In this document: piece by piece, positions 54,090 through 62,485 of the stretch
Numbering within the stretch: position 1 is the stretch's first letter
How the letters are laid out: every line of letters begins with the position of its first letter
Origin: Ilumatobacteraceae bacterium
GTDB taxonomy: Bacteria > Actinomycetota > Acidimicrobiia > Acidimicrobiales > Ilumatobacteraceae
Direction: 5' to 3'
Assembly (NCBI GenBank): GCA_018401375.1
Contig: JAGYKR010000006.1
Location: 62,001 to 126,000, forward strand
DNA length: 64,000 nucleotides
Made by a program: the position numbers and the translations under genes
The notes under the pieces: model-generated
What the model was told of the DNA's origin: nothing
Databases searched by the model: none
Seen by the model: only the letters and a program-made list of their open reading frames with translations

Positions 54090-54111
54090 CTCAGATCGCT
54101 CTCTGACCTCA
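54080..54111. repeat. Right 32-bp direct repeat
   Basis: Identical over 32 bp to 52451-52482, and differs at the base on either side (G54079 for C52450; G54112 for T52483), so the identity ends sharply. It is followed 8 bp later by the end of the subtilisin gene (stop at 54120). Confidence 0.85.
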
Positions 54112-54119
54112 GCCAAGTG

Positions 54120-56741
54120 TCAGAACGGGAACCTAAACGCCAGACGGCTTTCGACGGTGTAGGGCACGGCGGCGGGGCCACCGAGGATGGTGACGGTGGT
54201 GGAGCCGAGCGTCGATAGCGCTGTATCAATAGCGGTATCCCAGCCGGTGGGCGGCACGAGCAACATCGGACACCCAGATCGGCCGGCCACCGTGGCTCCC
54301 GCCAAAACGTCAGCGAACTGGGCGCCCGTGGCCACAAATAACCGGCCACTCGCACAGGGTGCGGCGAGCTTGGCGGCCGTTTCATAACGGGTAGTTCCGG
54401 CCACCCGACTGATTGTGCTACCCGGAACGGCGGCCGCGATCTGGTCAAACACCGCTCCGGTGACCGCTGCGGTTCCGCCCATCACGATCACTTGTGCTGG
54501 CTGGAGTCGTGCAAGTTCGGTGGCCACAGCAGTTGGCACCTGAGCGGCTGGTCCCGATCCAGGTACCAATAACACCGGCGCCCCGAATCCTCCCGCAGCA
54601 GATGCCGCAGCCAGCGCATCGGGTGCGCTCAGTCCGGTGGCCACGTACACCCGTGCGACCCCGGGGGTGAACAGATTCGCGGACACTGCAGCCGCGGTCT
54701 CATAACGGGTGTCGCCAAATCGGCGCGTCACCGTGGCCGAGGGCACCGCCTGTTGGACTGCGGTGGCCACACCCTCCGCAATGGCCCCGGTTCCGCCCAC
54801 GATCACCACACGAGATGGTGCGAGGCGCTGCAACTGATCACGGGTAGATGCCGGGAGTTCGGTGGCCCTGGTCAACAGTACGGGGCCACCTTCGGCCACC
54901 GCTGCGGGCGCGGCGGCGAGCGCGTCCGGGAAACGCTCCCCACTCGCGAGATACACCACCGGCACCGGGCCTGCGTATTCACGTTGGGCGATCTGACTGG
55001 AGGTCACATAGCGGTCGGCCCCTTGGATGCGGGTGGTGTTATAAAAGCCCACGCCAAACGGGGAGAAACTGGTGGTGAAACCACATACCTGTGAGGTGGA
55101 GGTCACGACCCGACTGGTGATGTCGGTTCTGCCACTCGATCCGGTAAAACGGATCAGGCGCAGATCGCTTGCGCTGCGGCCCACCGCGCTCAGGTCTGCC
55201 GGGCGATACGGCAAGCAGACTTCCACTCGGGCAAAGGCCACTCCACCCGACGTGATCTCATAATGCCCAGCTAACAACACCGCACCGGTCATCCCGGTGA
55301 CCGGTGCGGTGTCCACCCGGGAAATCGAGATCGTGCCCGCGGTGGTCACTCGTTCAAAACTCAGCCGGGCCGTACCTTCGGCCACGCTGCGGGTGATCAC
55401 AAATGGCTCAGATCCACTTGTCAGACCCACGTTCAATGATTCGGTCCCGGTCAAGTTCGGGTTCAGATAGGCCATCCGGTTTGGTGATCCGGCATCGAGA
55501 CCACCGAGCGCCCCGGAGGTTGACATCGTCTCCACGGAACTTCTGATGGACGCACCCGTGGCTGACGGGTTCAGCGCGATCAGCTGAGCGAGCACACCGG
55601 CCACATGAGGCGTGGCCATGGATGTGCCCGAAACGAGTTGGGACGCGCTCTCCGATCCGATCCAGGCCGAACGGATCGCTTCACCGGGAGCAAACAGGTC
55701 CACACACGCCCCGCGACGTGAGAAGGAGGCCATTTGGTCAGTTTGTGTGGAGGCCGCCACGGTCAGCACCTCAGGCATCTTGGCTGGCGACACCTGACAG
55801 GCGTCCACCACGCCCGTGTCGTCAATATTTCCGGCTGCTGCCACCACGATCAGACCGGCCTGCACCATGGCCGTGACATGTTGTTCGAGCAGAGTGCTCG
55901 CCGTCTGGCTCGCACCACCGATGCTGAGATTCACGACTGCGATCTGACCTTGGGCGGGTCCGCCCACGCCGTGTTGTTGGAGGATCCATTCCAGCCCTGC
56001 GGTCACGTTGGCACTCGAGGTTTGCTCACAATCTGCGTCGCTGGCATCAAAGACGCGAACCGGGACGATCACTGCCCCTTTGGCCACCCCATAAGTAGTC
56101 CCGGCGGCGGAGGCGGCCACATGGGTGCCGTGACCCTTACAGTCCTCGGTAGTGCCCCCGTAGGAGGAGAACCCGGGGAGCACCCGACCAGTCAGATCGC
56201 TATGGCCGGCATACACCCCGGAATCCACCACATAGATCCGCACGCCATTGGCAGTGACCGGATAACCAAACACGCCGTCCAGAGGCAGGTTGCGCTGGTC
56301 GATGCGGTCGAGACCCCACGACGGCGGAGAGTTCTGCTGCAAGGAGGCCGGCACCAACCATGACGGTTCAGCGTTGAGGTTTGGCTCCACTTGCATTGTG
56401 AGCGCCTGAGACCTCTCGATCCCAATGACATCTCGATGGGCGGCCAGCGCGCTGAGAACACCTGGGGGCGCAGTAATGACTGCCGCGTTCACAGCCACCG
56501 TGAAGACATGGCCGATCTCCACTCCCGCAAAACCGCTGATCACCTCGTTCGGATCGGCTCCCGCCACCAGCGTCATGATCGCCTCGAGCCGCTCAGTTGA
56601 CGTACCGCCAACGGTCTGGCCGGCATTGGCCCGGATTGAATTGGCCCGGATTGAATGGTCCGGGATTGAAAGGAACGAACTGAGACCGAGAACCGCTGCA
56701 AGCAGGGAGCCAAGGAAAAAGTGGGGCCTCGAGCGACTCAT
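54120..56741 (-). CDS. Exported subtilisin-family serine protease with triple CWB2 wall-binding domains
   Basis: An 873-aa S8 peptidase with a signal peptide (FFLGSLLAAVLGLSSFLS) and an inhibitor-like propeptide (residues ~40-120; LEAIMTLVAGADPNEVISGF). Catalytic triad: Asp in VYVVDSGVYAGHSDL-type segment (IYVVDSGVYAGHSD), His in DCKGHGTHVAASAAG, Ser in VSGTSMATPHVAGVLAQL; oxyanion Asn in VVAAAGNIDD. The fold (with many Cys) is proteinase K-like. The C-terminal ~290 residues carry three CWB2 repeats (ASGERFPDALAAAPAAVAEG; TGLSAPDALAAASAAGGFGA; TGAQFADVLAGATVAGRSGC). It is probably held at the cell surface by wall polysaccharide. The ATG overlaps the alpha/beta-hydrolase stop by 4 bp. Confidence 0.92.
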   Translation of the reverse strand: MSRSRPHFFLGSLLAAVLGLSSFLSIPDHSIRANSIRANAGQTVGGTSTERLEAIMTLVAGADPNEVISGFAGVEIGHVFTVAVNAAVITAPPGVLSALAAHRDVIGIERSQALTMQVEPNLNAEPSWLVPASLQQNSPPSWGLDRIDQRNLPLDGVFGYPVTANGVRIYVVDSGVYAGHSDLTGRVLPGFSSYGGTTEDCKGHGTHVAASAAGTTYGVAKGAVIVPVRVFDASDADCEQTSSANVTAGLEWILQQHGVGGPAQGQIAVVNLSIGGASQTASTLLEQHVTAMVQAGLIVVAAAGNIDDTGVVDACQVSPAKMPEVLTVAASTQTDQMASFSRRGACVDLFAPGEAIRSAWIGSESASQLVSGTSMATPHVAGVLAQLIALNPSATGASIRSSVETMSTSGALGGLDAGSPNRMAYLNPNLTGTESLNVGLTSGSEPFVITRSVAEGTARLSFERVTTAGTISISRVDTAPVTGMTGAVLLAGHYEITSGGVAFARVEVCLPYRPADLSAVGRSASDLRLIRFTGSSGRTDITSRVVTSTSQVCGFTTSFSPFGVGFYNTTRIQGADRYVTSSQIAQREYAGPVPVVYLASGERFPDALAAAPAAVAEGGPVLLTRATELPASTRDQLQRLAPSRVVIVGGTGAIAEGVATAVQQAVPSATVTRRFGDTRYETAAAVSANLFTPGVARVYVATGLSAPDALAAASAAGGFGAPVLLVPGSGPAAQVPTAVATELARLQPAQVIVMGGTAAVTGAVFDQIAAAVPGSTISRVAGTTRYETAAKLAAPCASGRLFVATGAQFADVLAGATVAGRSGCPMLLVPPTGWDTAIDTALSTLGSTTVTILGGPAAVPYTVESRLAFRFPF
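56628..56672. repeat. Tandem 15-bp repeat, three copies, at the end of the protease signal peptide
   Basis: Units begin at 56628, 56643 and 56658 (GGCCCGGATTGAATT consensus, the third diverged). In the minus-strand protein they encode SIRANSIRAN just after the predicted signal peptide. Confidence 0.75.
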
Positions 56742-57565
56742 GAGTGAAGCGTGAAACTACCTGACGGATCCGGATCTGTGGAGATCCCGAGGTCCTGATC
56801 ACCTTCAGAACGCACCCGGTCTAGCCATCCCATCAAGATCGCCACCGCCCGCGGGTCATGGCGCAACCGATGACCTGCCCCTGGCAGCAAACACATTTCG
56901 GCCGATCCATGGGCTTGGGCGAGCTGACGCGAATCGCTGACCGGCACGCTTTCATCCTCTTCCCCGTGCATCACAAGCAGGGGGCGCGGAGCAAACCGCC
57001 GGGCAGCCACCGCTGGGCGGAAACGACGAAAAGCCCGGGACCAGTCATCCACGGAAACGGGAAAACCGGGGGTGCGAATCGCGCCGATATCGCGGGCGTG
57101 TTCAGCGAATCGACGGGGATGATCCGCCCAATCGTCAAAATCGGCCCGCGGGCTCAGCAGAGCAGCTGCGCTCACCCGAGGGTCATCGGCAGCCACACAG
57201 ATGCCGAGCGACCCACCGGTGTTGGTGCCAACGAGCACGACCTCGCTCACCCCAGTGGAGGAGACCAAAAAGTCGATTGCACTGCGTAGATCGTCCACCC
57301 AGCCTTGGAGGGAGAAATCCCCGGTGCTCGTGCCACAACCCCGAAAGGTGAACGTCATCGCCGCATAGCCGAGGCTGTGGGCGATCCGATCGATTAGTTC
57401 GGGGAATGTGCCCGCAGATCGGCGCGCATCGAGCGGCCCGATCGGAAAGCCGTGGCATAACACGAGCCCTGTGGTGACCTCAGTGGTCCCGGCCGGGATC
57501 GCTAAATGACAGGCGAGGGTCTCTTTCGCACTGGTGAAACTCTGGTTCACGAGATCCATCCTCAA
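56738..57565 (-). CDS. Alpha/beta-hydrolase-fold protein with altered nucleophile
   Basis: A 275-aa protein with the alpha/beta-hydrolase start GLVLCHGFPIGPLDARRSAG (His-Gly oxyanion), FTFRGCGTSTGDFS, and the acid and His of the triad (MHGEEDESVPVSDSRQL; PGAGHRLRHDPRAV). The nucleophile elbow, normally GxSxG, reads VLVGTNTGGSLG, with Asn in place of Ser. So a normal serine-hydrolase mechanism is not possible as written. Either it is non-catalytic, uses another residue, or the codon is misread (AAC vs AGC). The start overlaps none of its neighbours upstream. Downstream, the stop is coupled by 4 bp to the protease. Confidence 0.85.
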   Translation of the reverse strand: MRMDLVNQSFTSAKETLACHLAIPAGTTEVTTGLVLCHGFPIGPLDARRSAGTFPELIDRIAHSLGYAAMTFTFRGCGTSTGDFSLQGWVDDLRSAIDFLVSSTGVSEVVLVGTNTGGSLGICVAADDPRVSAAALLSPRADFDDWADHPRRFAEHARDIGAIRTPGFPVSVDDWSRAFRRFRPAVAARRFAPRPLLVMHGEEDESVPVSDSRQLAQAHGSAEMCLLPGAGHRLRHDPRAVAILMGWLDRVRSEGDQDLGISTDPDPSGSFTLHS

Positions 57566-57600
57566 CGGTTGGCGAACCCCATGGACGCTAGCGTGATCAC

Positions 57601-58596
57601 GTGGATCGTGACCGGACTGTTCTTGTGACCGGAGGCGCCGGGTATATCGGGTCCCATACCGTGCGGGCCCTCCATGAGGCCGGTGTCCCCGTCGTGGTGG
57701 TGGACTCTTTGGAACTCGGCCGAGCCGATGCGGTGGGTCCGGTGGATCTTGTGGTGGGTGATATCGCCGATGGCGCTGTGATCCGCCAGGTCTGTGAGGA
57801 CTATCAGGTGGGCGCAGTCGTGCATTTTGCGGCGTATAAGAATGTCGGCGAATCCATGACCGATCCCGGCAAGTATCTGCGAAATAATCTCACCGGCACC
57901 ATCAACCTGCTCGAGGCCCTCACCGCCGCCGGAGTGGACGAGATCGTGTTCTCCTCCTCGTGTTCGGTGTATGGCACACCGGCGATCGTGCCGGTGGATG
58001 AGACAGCAGCGATCGCCCCGGAGAGCGTGTACGCCCAAACCAAAGCGACTATGGAAACCCTGCTCGATTGGTATTGCCGCACCAAAGGGGTGCGGTCGGT
58101 GTCGCTGCGCTATTTCAATGCGGCCGGGGCCAGCGCCGACGCGGTGATCGGCGAGGACTGGACCTACTCAATGAACCTCGTGCCCGTCGCGATCAGGTCT
58201 CTGTTGATTGGCGAGCCCGCCGAGTTAACAGTGTTTGGCGACGATTACCCGACCCCCGACGGCACCTGTGTGCGCGATTACATCCACGTGGACGATCTCG
58301 CTGCGGCGCATCTGAGGGCGCTGAGTTATCTCGCAGCCGGCGGCGTGACCACCGCCGTCAATGTTGGTACCGGCACCGGATCTTCGGTCCGTGAGGTACT
58401 CGCCGCGATTGAGGCGGTGGCAGGCCGGCCGGTACCCCATCGCATTGGCCCGCGCCGCGAGGGTGATCCGGTATCCACCTTTGCTGATCCACGTCGAGCC
58501 CGGGAACTTCTTGGCTGGGAAGCGACCCGCGATCTCGCCGAGGTCGTCGGGTCGGCCTATCGCTGGCATCTGGCCCAGGTGAATGAGCCAGAGTGA
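57601..58596 (+). CDS. galE: UDP-glucose 4-epimerase (GalE)
   Basis: A 331-aa extended SDR from GTG 57601 (VDRDRTVLVTGGAGYIGSHT). It interconverts UDP-glucose and UDP-galactose. Motifs: GGAGYIGSHTVRALHEAGVP, SCSVYGTPAIVPVDETAAIA, catalytic Tyr/Lys in SVYAQTKATMETLLDWY, LRYFNAAGASADAVIGEDW, and RDYIHVDDLAAAHLRALSYL. Family identity is strong and length is typical. It supplies an activated sugar for the downstream polysaccharide genes, with which it is cotranscribed (the sugar-transferase gene follows). Confidence 0.95.
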   Translation: MDRDRTVLVTGGAGYIGSHTVRALHEAGVPVVVVDSLELGRADAVGPVDLVVGDIADGAVIRQVCEDYQVGAVVHFAAYKNVGESMTDPGKYLRNNLTGTINLLEALTAAGVDEIVFSSSCSVYGTPAIVPVDETAAIAPESVYAQTKATMETLLDWYCRTKGVRSVSLRYFNAAGASADAVIGEDWTYSMNLVPVAIRSLLIGEPAELTVFGDDYPTPDGTCVRDYIHVDDLAAAHLRALSYLAAGGVTTAVNVGTGTGSSVREVLAAIEAVAGRPVPHRIGPRREGDPVSTFADPRRARELLGWEATRDLAEVVGSAYRWHLAQVNEPE

Positions 58597-58626
58597 GCGA
58601 GCCAGAATGAACGAGCCAGAATCAGA
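58585..58626. repeat. Tandem 14-bp repeat, three copies, at the galE stop
   Basis: Units start at 58585, 58599 and 58613 (GAGCCAGAATGAAC consensus). They span the galE stop codon (58594-58596) and the start of the next gene, so two alternative ATGs for the sugar transferase (58583 and 58607) flank them. A 14-bp period changes frame with copy number and could affect coupling of the two genes. Confidence 0.75.
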
Positions 58627-60007
58627 GATCCGGGGAGAACCGTTACCGGCCCCGGTGGAACGCGCCATCACCCGCGCCCATCGGCCGTTGAACTGGCTGT
58701 GGAGTCGCGGCTTCCGGTTCTTATTCATCATCGATGCGCTCGCGCTGTTTGGCGCGATGGTGGTGATCAATCTCGCCCGGTTCGGCACCACCTGGCCCAC
58801 ATATCCGCTCAGCCATTACATGGTGGGCTTTTCGATTGCGACCGTGATCCATCTCGCCGTTGGGTACCTGACCGGACTGTATGAGCGTGACACCCGCCTC
58901 GGTGAAGGATCCTGGCTGCCGCGGGTCAGCGTGGCGATGGGGATCGGGGTGGCGATCCAAGGTCTGACCTTCGTGCTGACGGATCGCTATTTGATGCCCC
59001 GTCTCAATCTGTTGGTACTCGCAGTGGTTGGCACGGTGGTCTTGGCCGGATCCCGGGTGCTCAGTCGCCGCCTTGCGAACATGCGCCGCGGTCCGTCACG
59101 GGTGCTGCTCGTTGGATCTGATCGAGAGATCGCATTGGCCCGAGGACATTTTGATCTCGGTGGACCCGATGTCAACGATGCGGTCGTGGTCGGTTCCGTG
59201 CCTGACACTGCCGATCTGATCGCACAGGTGGAAGCTCTCGACGTCACCGAGGTGCTGCTGTTAGAGCCGGCGGCCTTTGAGACAGCGTTTCCTGAGCCGT
59301 TAACCTCGCTCGAGGCCCGTGGGGTCGGGGTGCACCAGCGTGTGGGCGCCCATGAGACCTTGCTCGGACTCCGCTCGGTCCGCCAGATCGCCGGCCTACC
59401 GTTCACCCGGTTACGGACCCATGCTCTCGCGGCTCATCAGTTGCGTCTCAAGCGCATCTTTGACCTGGTGCTCGTGATCACCACAGCGGTGATCTGGCTG
59501 CCGGTGATCGGTCTGCTCGCTGTGTATGTCCGGATTCGGGCCGGTGCGCCGGTGCTGTATCGCCAAGAACGCGTTGGCCATCGCGGCCACGGATTTATGG
59601 TGGCCAAGTTTCGCACCATGGTTCGCGACGCTGAGGCCGTGGGTGGGGCTCAACTCGCTGATCGCAATGACCCCCGGGTGGTGCCCGGTATGAAATGGAT
59701 GCGCGCCACTCGTGCCGATGAACTCCCCCAGTTATGGAATGTGCTGCGCGGCGAGATGTCGGTGGTGGGGCCGCGACCCGAACGGCCCGAACTGATCGCC
59801 GAGTTTGAGCGGCGAGTACCCGGTTATGACCGCCGCCATCAGATGCCTCCCGGTGTCACCGGACTCGCCCAGGTGCACGGACGTTATGACACTGACCCGG
59901 TCTACAAACTCGGTTATGACTTGCAGTACATCGTGAACTGGTCACTTGTTGGTGATCTCCAACTCGTGGTCCGCACGATCTGGGTGGTGCTGACTCGCCG
60001 TGTCTGA
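58607..60007 (+). CDS. Polyprenyl glycosylphosphotransferase (undecaprenyl-phosphate sugar-1-phosphate transferase)
   Basis: A ~466-aa priming enzyme that loads the first sugar-phosphate on undecaprenyl phosphate. An N-terminal membrane region of about four helices (FLFIIDALALFGAMVVINLA; AVVGTVVLAGSRVLSRRLAN) is followed by a CoA-binding-like segment and the C-terminal bacterial sugar transferase domain: LKRIFDLVLVITTAVIWLPV, YRQERVGHRGHGFMVAKFRT, MRATRADELPQLWNVLRGEM, SVVGPRPERPEL, and PPGVTGLAQVHGR. Start ATG 58607 avoids most overlap with galE. ATG 58583 is also possible. It starts the capsule/exopolysaccharide repeat unit. Confidence 0.93.
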   Translation: MNEPESEIRGEPLPAPVERAITRAHRPLNWLWSRGFRFLFIIDALALFGAMVVINLARFGTTWPTYPLSHYMVGFSIATVIHLAVGYLTGLYERDTRLGEGSWLPRVSVAMGIGVAIQGLTFVLTDRYLMPRLNLLVLAVVGTVVLAGSRVLSRRLANMRRGPSRVLLVGSDREIALARGHFDLGGPDVNDAVVVGSVPDTADLIAQVEALDVTEVLLLEPAAFETAFPEPLTSLEARGVGVHQRVGAHETLLGLRSVRQIAGLPFTRLRTHALAAHQLRLKRIFDLVLVITTAVIWLPVIGLLAVYVRIRAGAPVLYRQERVGHRGHGFMVAKFRTMVRDAEAVGGAQLADRNDPRVVPGMKWMRATRADELPQLWNVLRGEMSVVGPRPERPELIAEFERRVPGYDRRHQMPPGVTGLAQVHGRYDTDPVYKLGYDLQYIVNWSLVGDLQLVVRTIWVVLTRRV

Positions 60008-61016
60008 GACCACACAAGATTTTCACTCTCTGCCATCGGTTTCGGTGATCATGCCGATCCGCAACGAGGCCGCCCACCTCACTGATTCGGTGGCGGCGGT
60101 GCTCGCCCAGGAATATGACGGGCCGCTCGAGATCTGTCTCGCGATCGCCCCGAGCACCGATGACACTGCCGCCGTGGCAGCGCGCCTCGCTGCAGCGGAC
60201 TCCCGGATTGTGCTCGTAGAGAATCCGGCCGGGATCACCCCCACCGGACTAAACGCAGGAATTTCTGCGACCACCGGTGAGGTGGTGGTGCGAGTGGACG
60301 GCCATTGTTCTCTCAGCCCCGGCTATATCGCAATCGCCGTGGAGGTACTCGCAGCCACCGGTGCCGCCAATGTGGGCGGACGCCAAATGGCCGTTGGCGA
60401 GGATGTGTTCTCGAGGGCGGTGGCGGTCGCGATGACATCCACGTTTGGGACCGGAGGCGGAAGGCTGCACCTCGGAGGCACCCCCGGTCCCACCGACACG
60501 GTGTATCTCGGCGTGTTTCGCCGCGACGCGCTGATCGAGGTCGGCGGGTTTGCTGCTGATCTCGTGCGGAATCAGGACTACGAACTGAACATCCGCCTAC
60601 GGGCGAGCGGCCATCAGGTGTGGTTTGATCCGCGCCTTACGGTGCGTTACACCCCGCGGAGCACCTGGTCCGGGCTCGCCCGGCAATACTTTGAATACGG
60701 CTGGTGGAAATGGGTGGTGGCACGCCGTCACCCTGGATCGTTAAAGGTCCGCCAGATCATCCCGGCCGTGGTCACCGCTCTCGTGATCGCCGGGACGATT
60801 GCCGGCATCACCGGTCCGGTGCGCCGCATCGCGGTGCTCGCTCCGCTCGGATATCTGATTGCGGTGGTGGCTGGCGCCGTGACCGCTCGCGCCGCATTCG
60901 CTGAGCGGTGCCGGTTACTGCTCGTATTCCCGACTATGCACCTCGCTTGGGGTGCAGGATTTTGGAAATCGGCCCTCACGCGGACACATAGGGCACACCG
61001 GAGTAACGCGAAATGA
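60000..61016 (+). CDS. Family 2 glycosyltransferase (ExoA-like, membrane-anchored)
   Basis: A 338-aa GT2: SVSVIMPIRNEAAHLTDSVA, the nucleotide-sugar region (LAAADSRIVLVENPAGITPT), VVVRVDGHCSLSPGYIAIAV (DxH-like metal motif), QDYELNIRLRASGHQVWFDP, and WSGLARQYFEYGWWKWVVAR (Q/RxxRW-like processive motif). Two or three membrane helices close the protein (RQIIPAVVTALVIAGTIAGI). Family similarity is to succinoglycan ExoA and similar chain-elongation enzymes. It overlaps the previous gene by 8 bp and the next by 4 bp. Confidence 0.9.
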   Translation: MSETTQDFHSLPSVSVIMPIRNEAAHLTDSVAAVLAQEYDGPLEICLAIAPSTDDTAAVAARLAAADSRIVLVENPAGITPTGLNAGISATTGEVVVRVDGHCSLSPGYIAIAVEVLAATGAANVGGRQMAVGEDVFSRAVAVAMTSTFGTGGGRLHLGGTPGPTDTVYLGVFRRDALIEVGGFAADLVRNQDYELNIRLRASGHQVWFDPRLTVRYTPRSTWSGLARQYFEYGWWKWVVARRHPGSLKVRQIIPAVVTALVIAGTIAGITGPVRRIAVLAPLGYLIAVVAGAVTARAAFAERCRLLLVFPTMHLAWGAGFWKSALTRTHRAHRSNAK

Positions 61017-62485
61017 TCGTTGAGACCGTTCGTGACGGTGTGGGCCGAGCGATCGGCCTCATCACCCGCACAGTGCTCGGCTCGCCGATCCTGCGCTCAG
61101 CGATCCGCATCATTCCCACCCCGATCAGGCGCCAGATCCCCCGGTGGGGACGCCGTCTGCGTCGAATGGAACTTGAATCGGGCCCCTATCCGGGACAACC
61201 CCGGGGAATCGCCCCCAGCGATCTTGCTTCTTTAGCCATCCCCTACGGGTACGAGATCGGCGAACGTTCCGGGATCGGAATCTTCGATGTGGATCGCAAA
61301 CGCCCGACACGCATCCCCCGCAAGGTCAACGGTGTGGAGGTGCGCTATTTTCCTTCAGGGGTCCATTTGAACGATCCCAAAAATGTGGGGTGTGATCCAG
61401 CGCGAGATGCAGACCGATTTTTCCGCATGGTGCAACGGGTTCAGGTCATCGATGGGTCGGCCTGCACCTGGCCTGATGCTGAAACCCGGATCCGCATGTT
61501 GCGCGCCGCTGCCGCCTCAGGGACCCCGGTCGTGCTGGACCCAAACACCCCTGTCGATGAGGCGATGCCTTCTGCCTTGTGGGCCGCGATGAGCACCCAC
61601 AGCACAGCAGAGCTCATCGCTGACGCCGAACTGCGCGACCTCATTGCGTGGCGCCAATGGCGAGCAGCACGTCCCGATGTGGCACCGGTCCCGGTCACGA
61701 TTGTGATCGCGACCCGCCGGCCAGAGATGGTGGCGCGGTGGGCACCCCAGATCGCAGCCCAAACCCATCGCCCGCTCTCGGTGTCGGTGGCACTCCACGG
61801 CGACCAGTTCGGACCCGAGAGTGAGGCGCAGATCACCGCGCTCCTTAGAGATCATGAGGGAGATCATGAGGGAGATCATGAGGGTGATCACGAGTTAGTC
61901 GAGATTGCGGTGCACATCACCCGTTGTGGCTCAGATTTAGTGCTCGGAGAAGTCCTCAACGCGGCCACTGCGGTCGCAACAGGAGATCTGATCGTGAAAT
62001 GGGACGACGACGATCTGTACTCACGTGAACATGTAGCCGATCTGGTGCGGACATGGGATACCACGGGAGCGATGCTCGTGGGTAAGGCCTGCGATTACGT
62101 GTACCTCAAAGGTTCCGATCTCACGGTGCGGCGCATTCAGGCTGCCCGTGAAGCGATGTCACGCACCATGGCCGGCGGCACCTTATGCATCGCCCGGGCT
62201 GATCTCGATCGGCTCGGTGGGTGGGACCGGGTCCCTTCGGGGGTGGATGTGGGCTTAATCGCCAAGGTCCAAGATGCAGGCGGTCTGGCCTACCGGGCGA
62301 TGGGTTTCGGATACATGATGATCCGTGAGCCTTCCGGGCAGGGCCACACCTGGGATGTGCAGGACCAACATTTCCTGACCGAGAACACCCCTCACAGGAC
62401 GGGCCTGCGGATCGATTGGGCTCAGATTGATGCTCCGGACGCTGCGGTTTCTACAGTGATCGATTCACCTGCGCACCCCGAGTGA
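61013..62485 (+). CDS. GT2-like glycosyltransferase with long N-terminal extension
   Basis: A 490-aa protein. The N-terminal ~220 residues show an amphipathic/basic start (RQIPRWGRRLRRMELESGPY), then a domain resembling the preceding part of LPS-modifying GTs. The C-terminal half is GT2: PVTIVIATRRPEMVARWAPQ, VSVALHGDQFGPESE, DLIVKWDDDDLYSREHVADL (DxD-type metal site), SRTMAGGTLCIARADLDRLG, and a PSGQGHTW loop. The N-terminal module has no family I can assign. The tandem DHEG repeats (residues ~280-295) sit in the middle. The 3' end overlaps the convergent GT gene by 21 bp. Confidence 0.85.
   Translation: MIVETVRDGVGRAIGLITRTVLGSPILRSAIRIIPTPIRRQIPRWGRRLRRMELESGPYPGQPRGIAPSDLASLAIPYGYEIGERSGIGIFDVDRKRPTRIPRKVNGVEVRYFPSGVHLNDPKNVGCDPARDADRFFRMVQRVQVIDGSACTWPDAETRIRMLRAAAASGTPVVLDPNTPVDEAMPSALWAAMSTHSTAELIADAELRDLIAWRQWRAARPDVAPVPVTIVIATRRPEMVARWAPQIAAQTHRPLSVSVALHGDQFGPESEAQITALLRDHEGDHEGDHEGDHELVEIAVHITRCGSDLVLGEVLNAATAVATGDLIVKWDDDDLYSREHVADLVRTWDTTGAMLVGKACDYVYLKGSDLTVRRIQAAREAMSRTMAGGTLCIARADLDRLGGWDRVPSGVDVGLIAKVQDAGGLAYRAMGFGYMMIREPSGQGHTWDVQDQHFLTENTPHRTGLRIDWAQIDAPDAAVSTVIDSPAHPE
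61850..61897. repeat. Tandem 12-bp repeat, four copies, encoding DHEG repeats
   Basis: Units start at 61850, 61862, 61874 and 61886 (GATCATGAGGGA, the last diverged). They encode DHEGDHEGDHEGDHEL between the donor- and acceptor-binding portions of the glycosyltransferase. Multiples of 12 preserve the frame. Confidence 0.85.

Larger units (their letters stand above)
52451..54111. mobile_element. AAA-ATPase unit bounded by an exact 32-bp direct repeat
   Basis: The 32 bp at 52451-52482 (the end of the glycosyltransferase gene, including its stop codon) recur identically at 54080-54111, 1629 bp away. Between them lie one gene, the AAA-14/DUF4143 ATPase on the minus strand, and short inverted repeats at each end. 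Without the unit, a glycosyltransferase gene with a normal 3' end would run directly to the subtilisin region. The right end recreates the end of the gene, which is how site-specific elements that enter gene 3' ends behave. No integrase or transposase is present. Confidence 0.6.

Noticed and set aside
53303-54106. 267-codon open frame on the plus strand, overlapping the ATPase gene
   Set aside because: It is antisense to an AAA_14 ATPase with clear Walker motifs, has low-complexity Arg/Pro/Ser-rich sequence and no recognisable domain. Its last residues (PWPAQIAL) only reflect the direct repeat copied from the glycosyltransferase.
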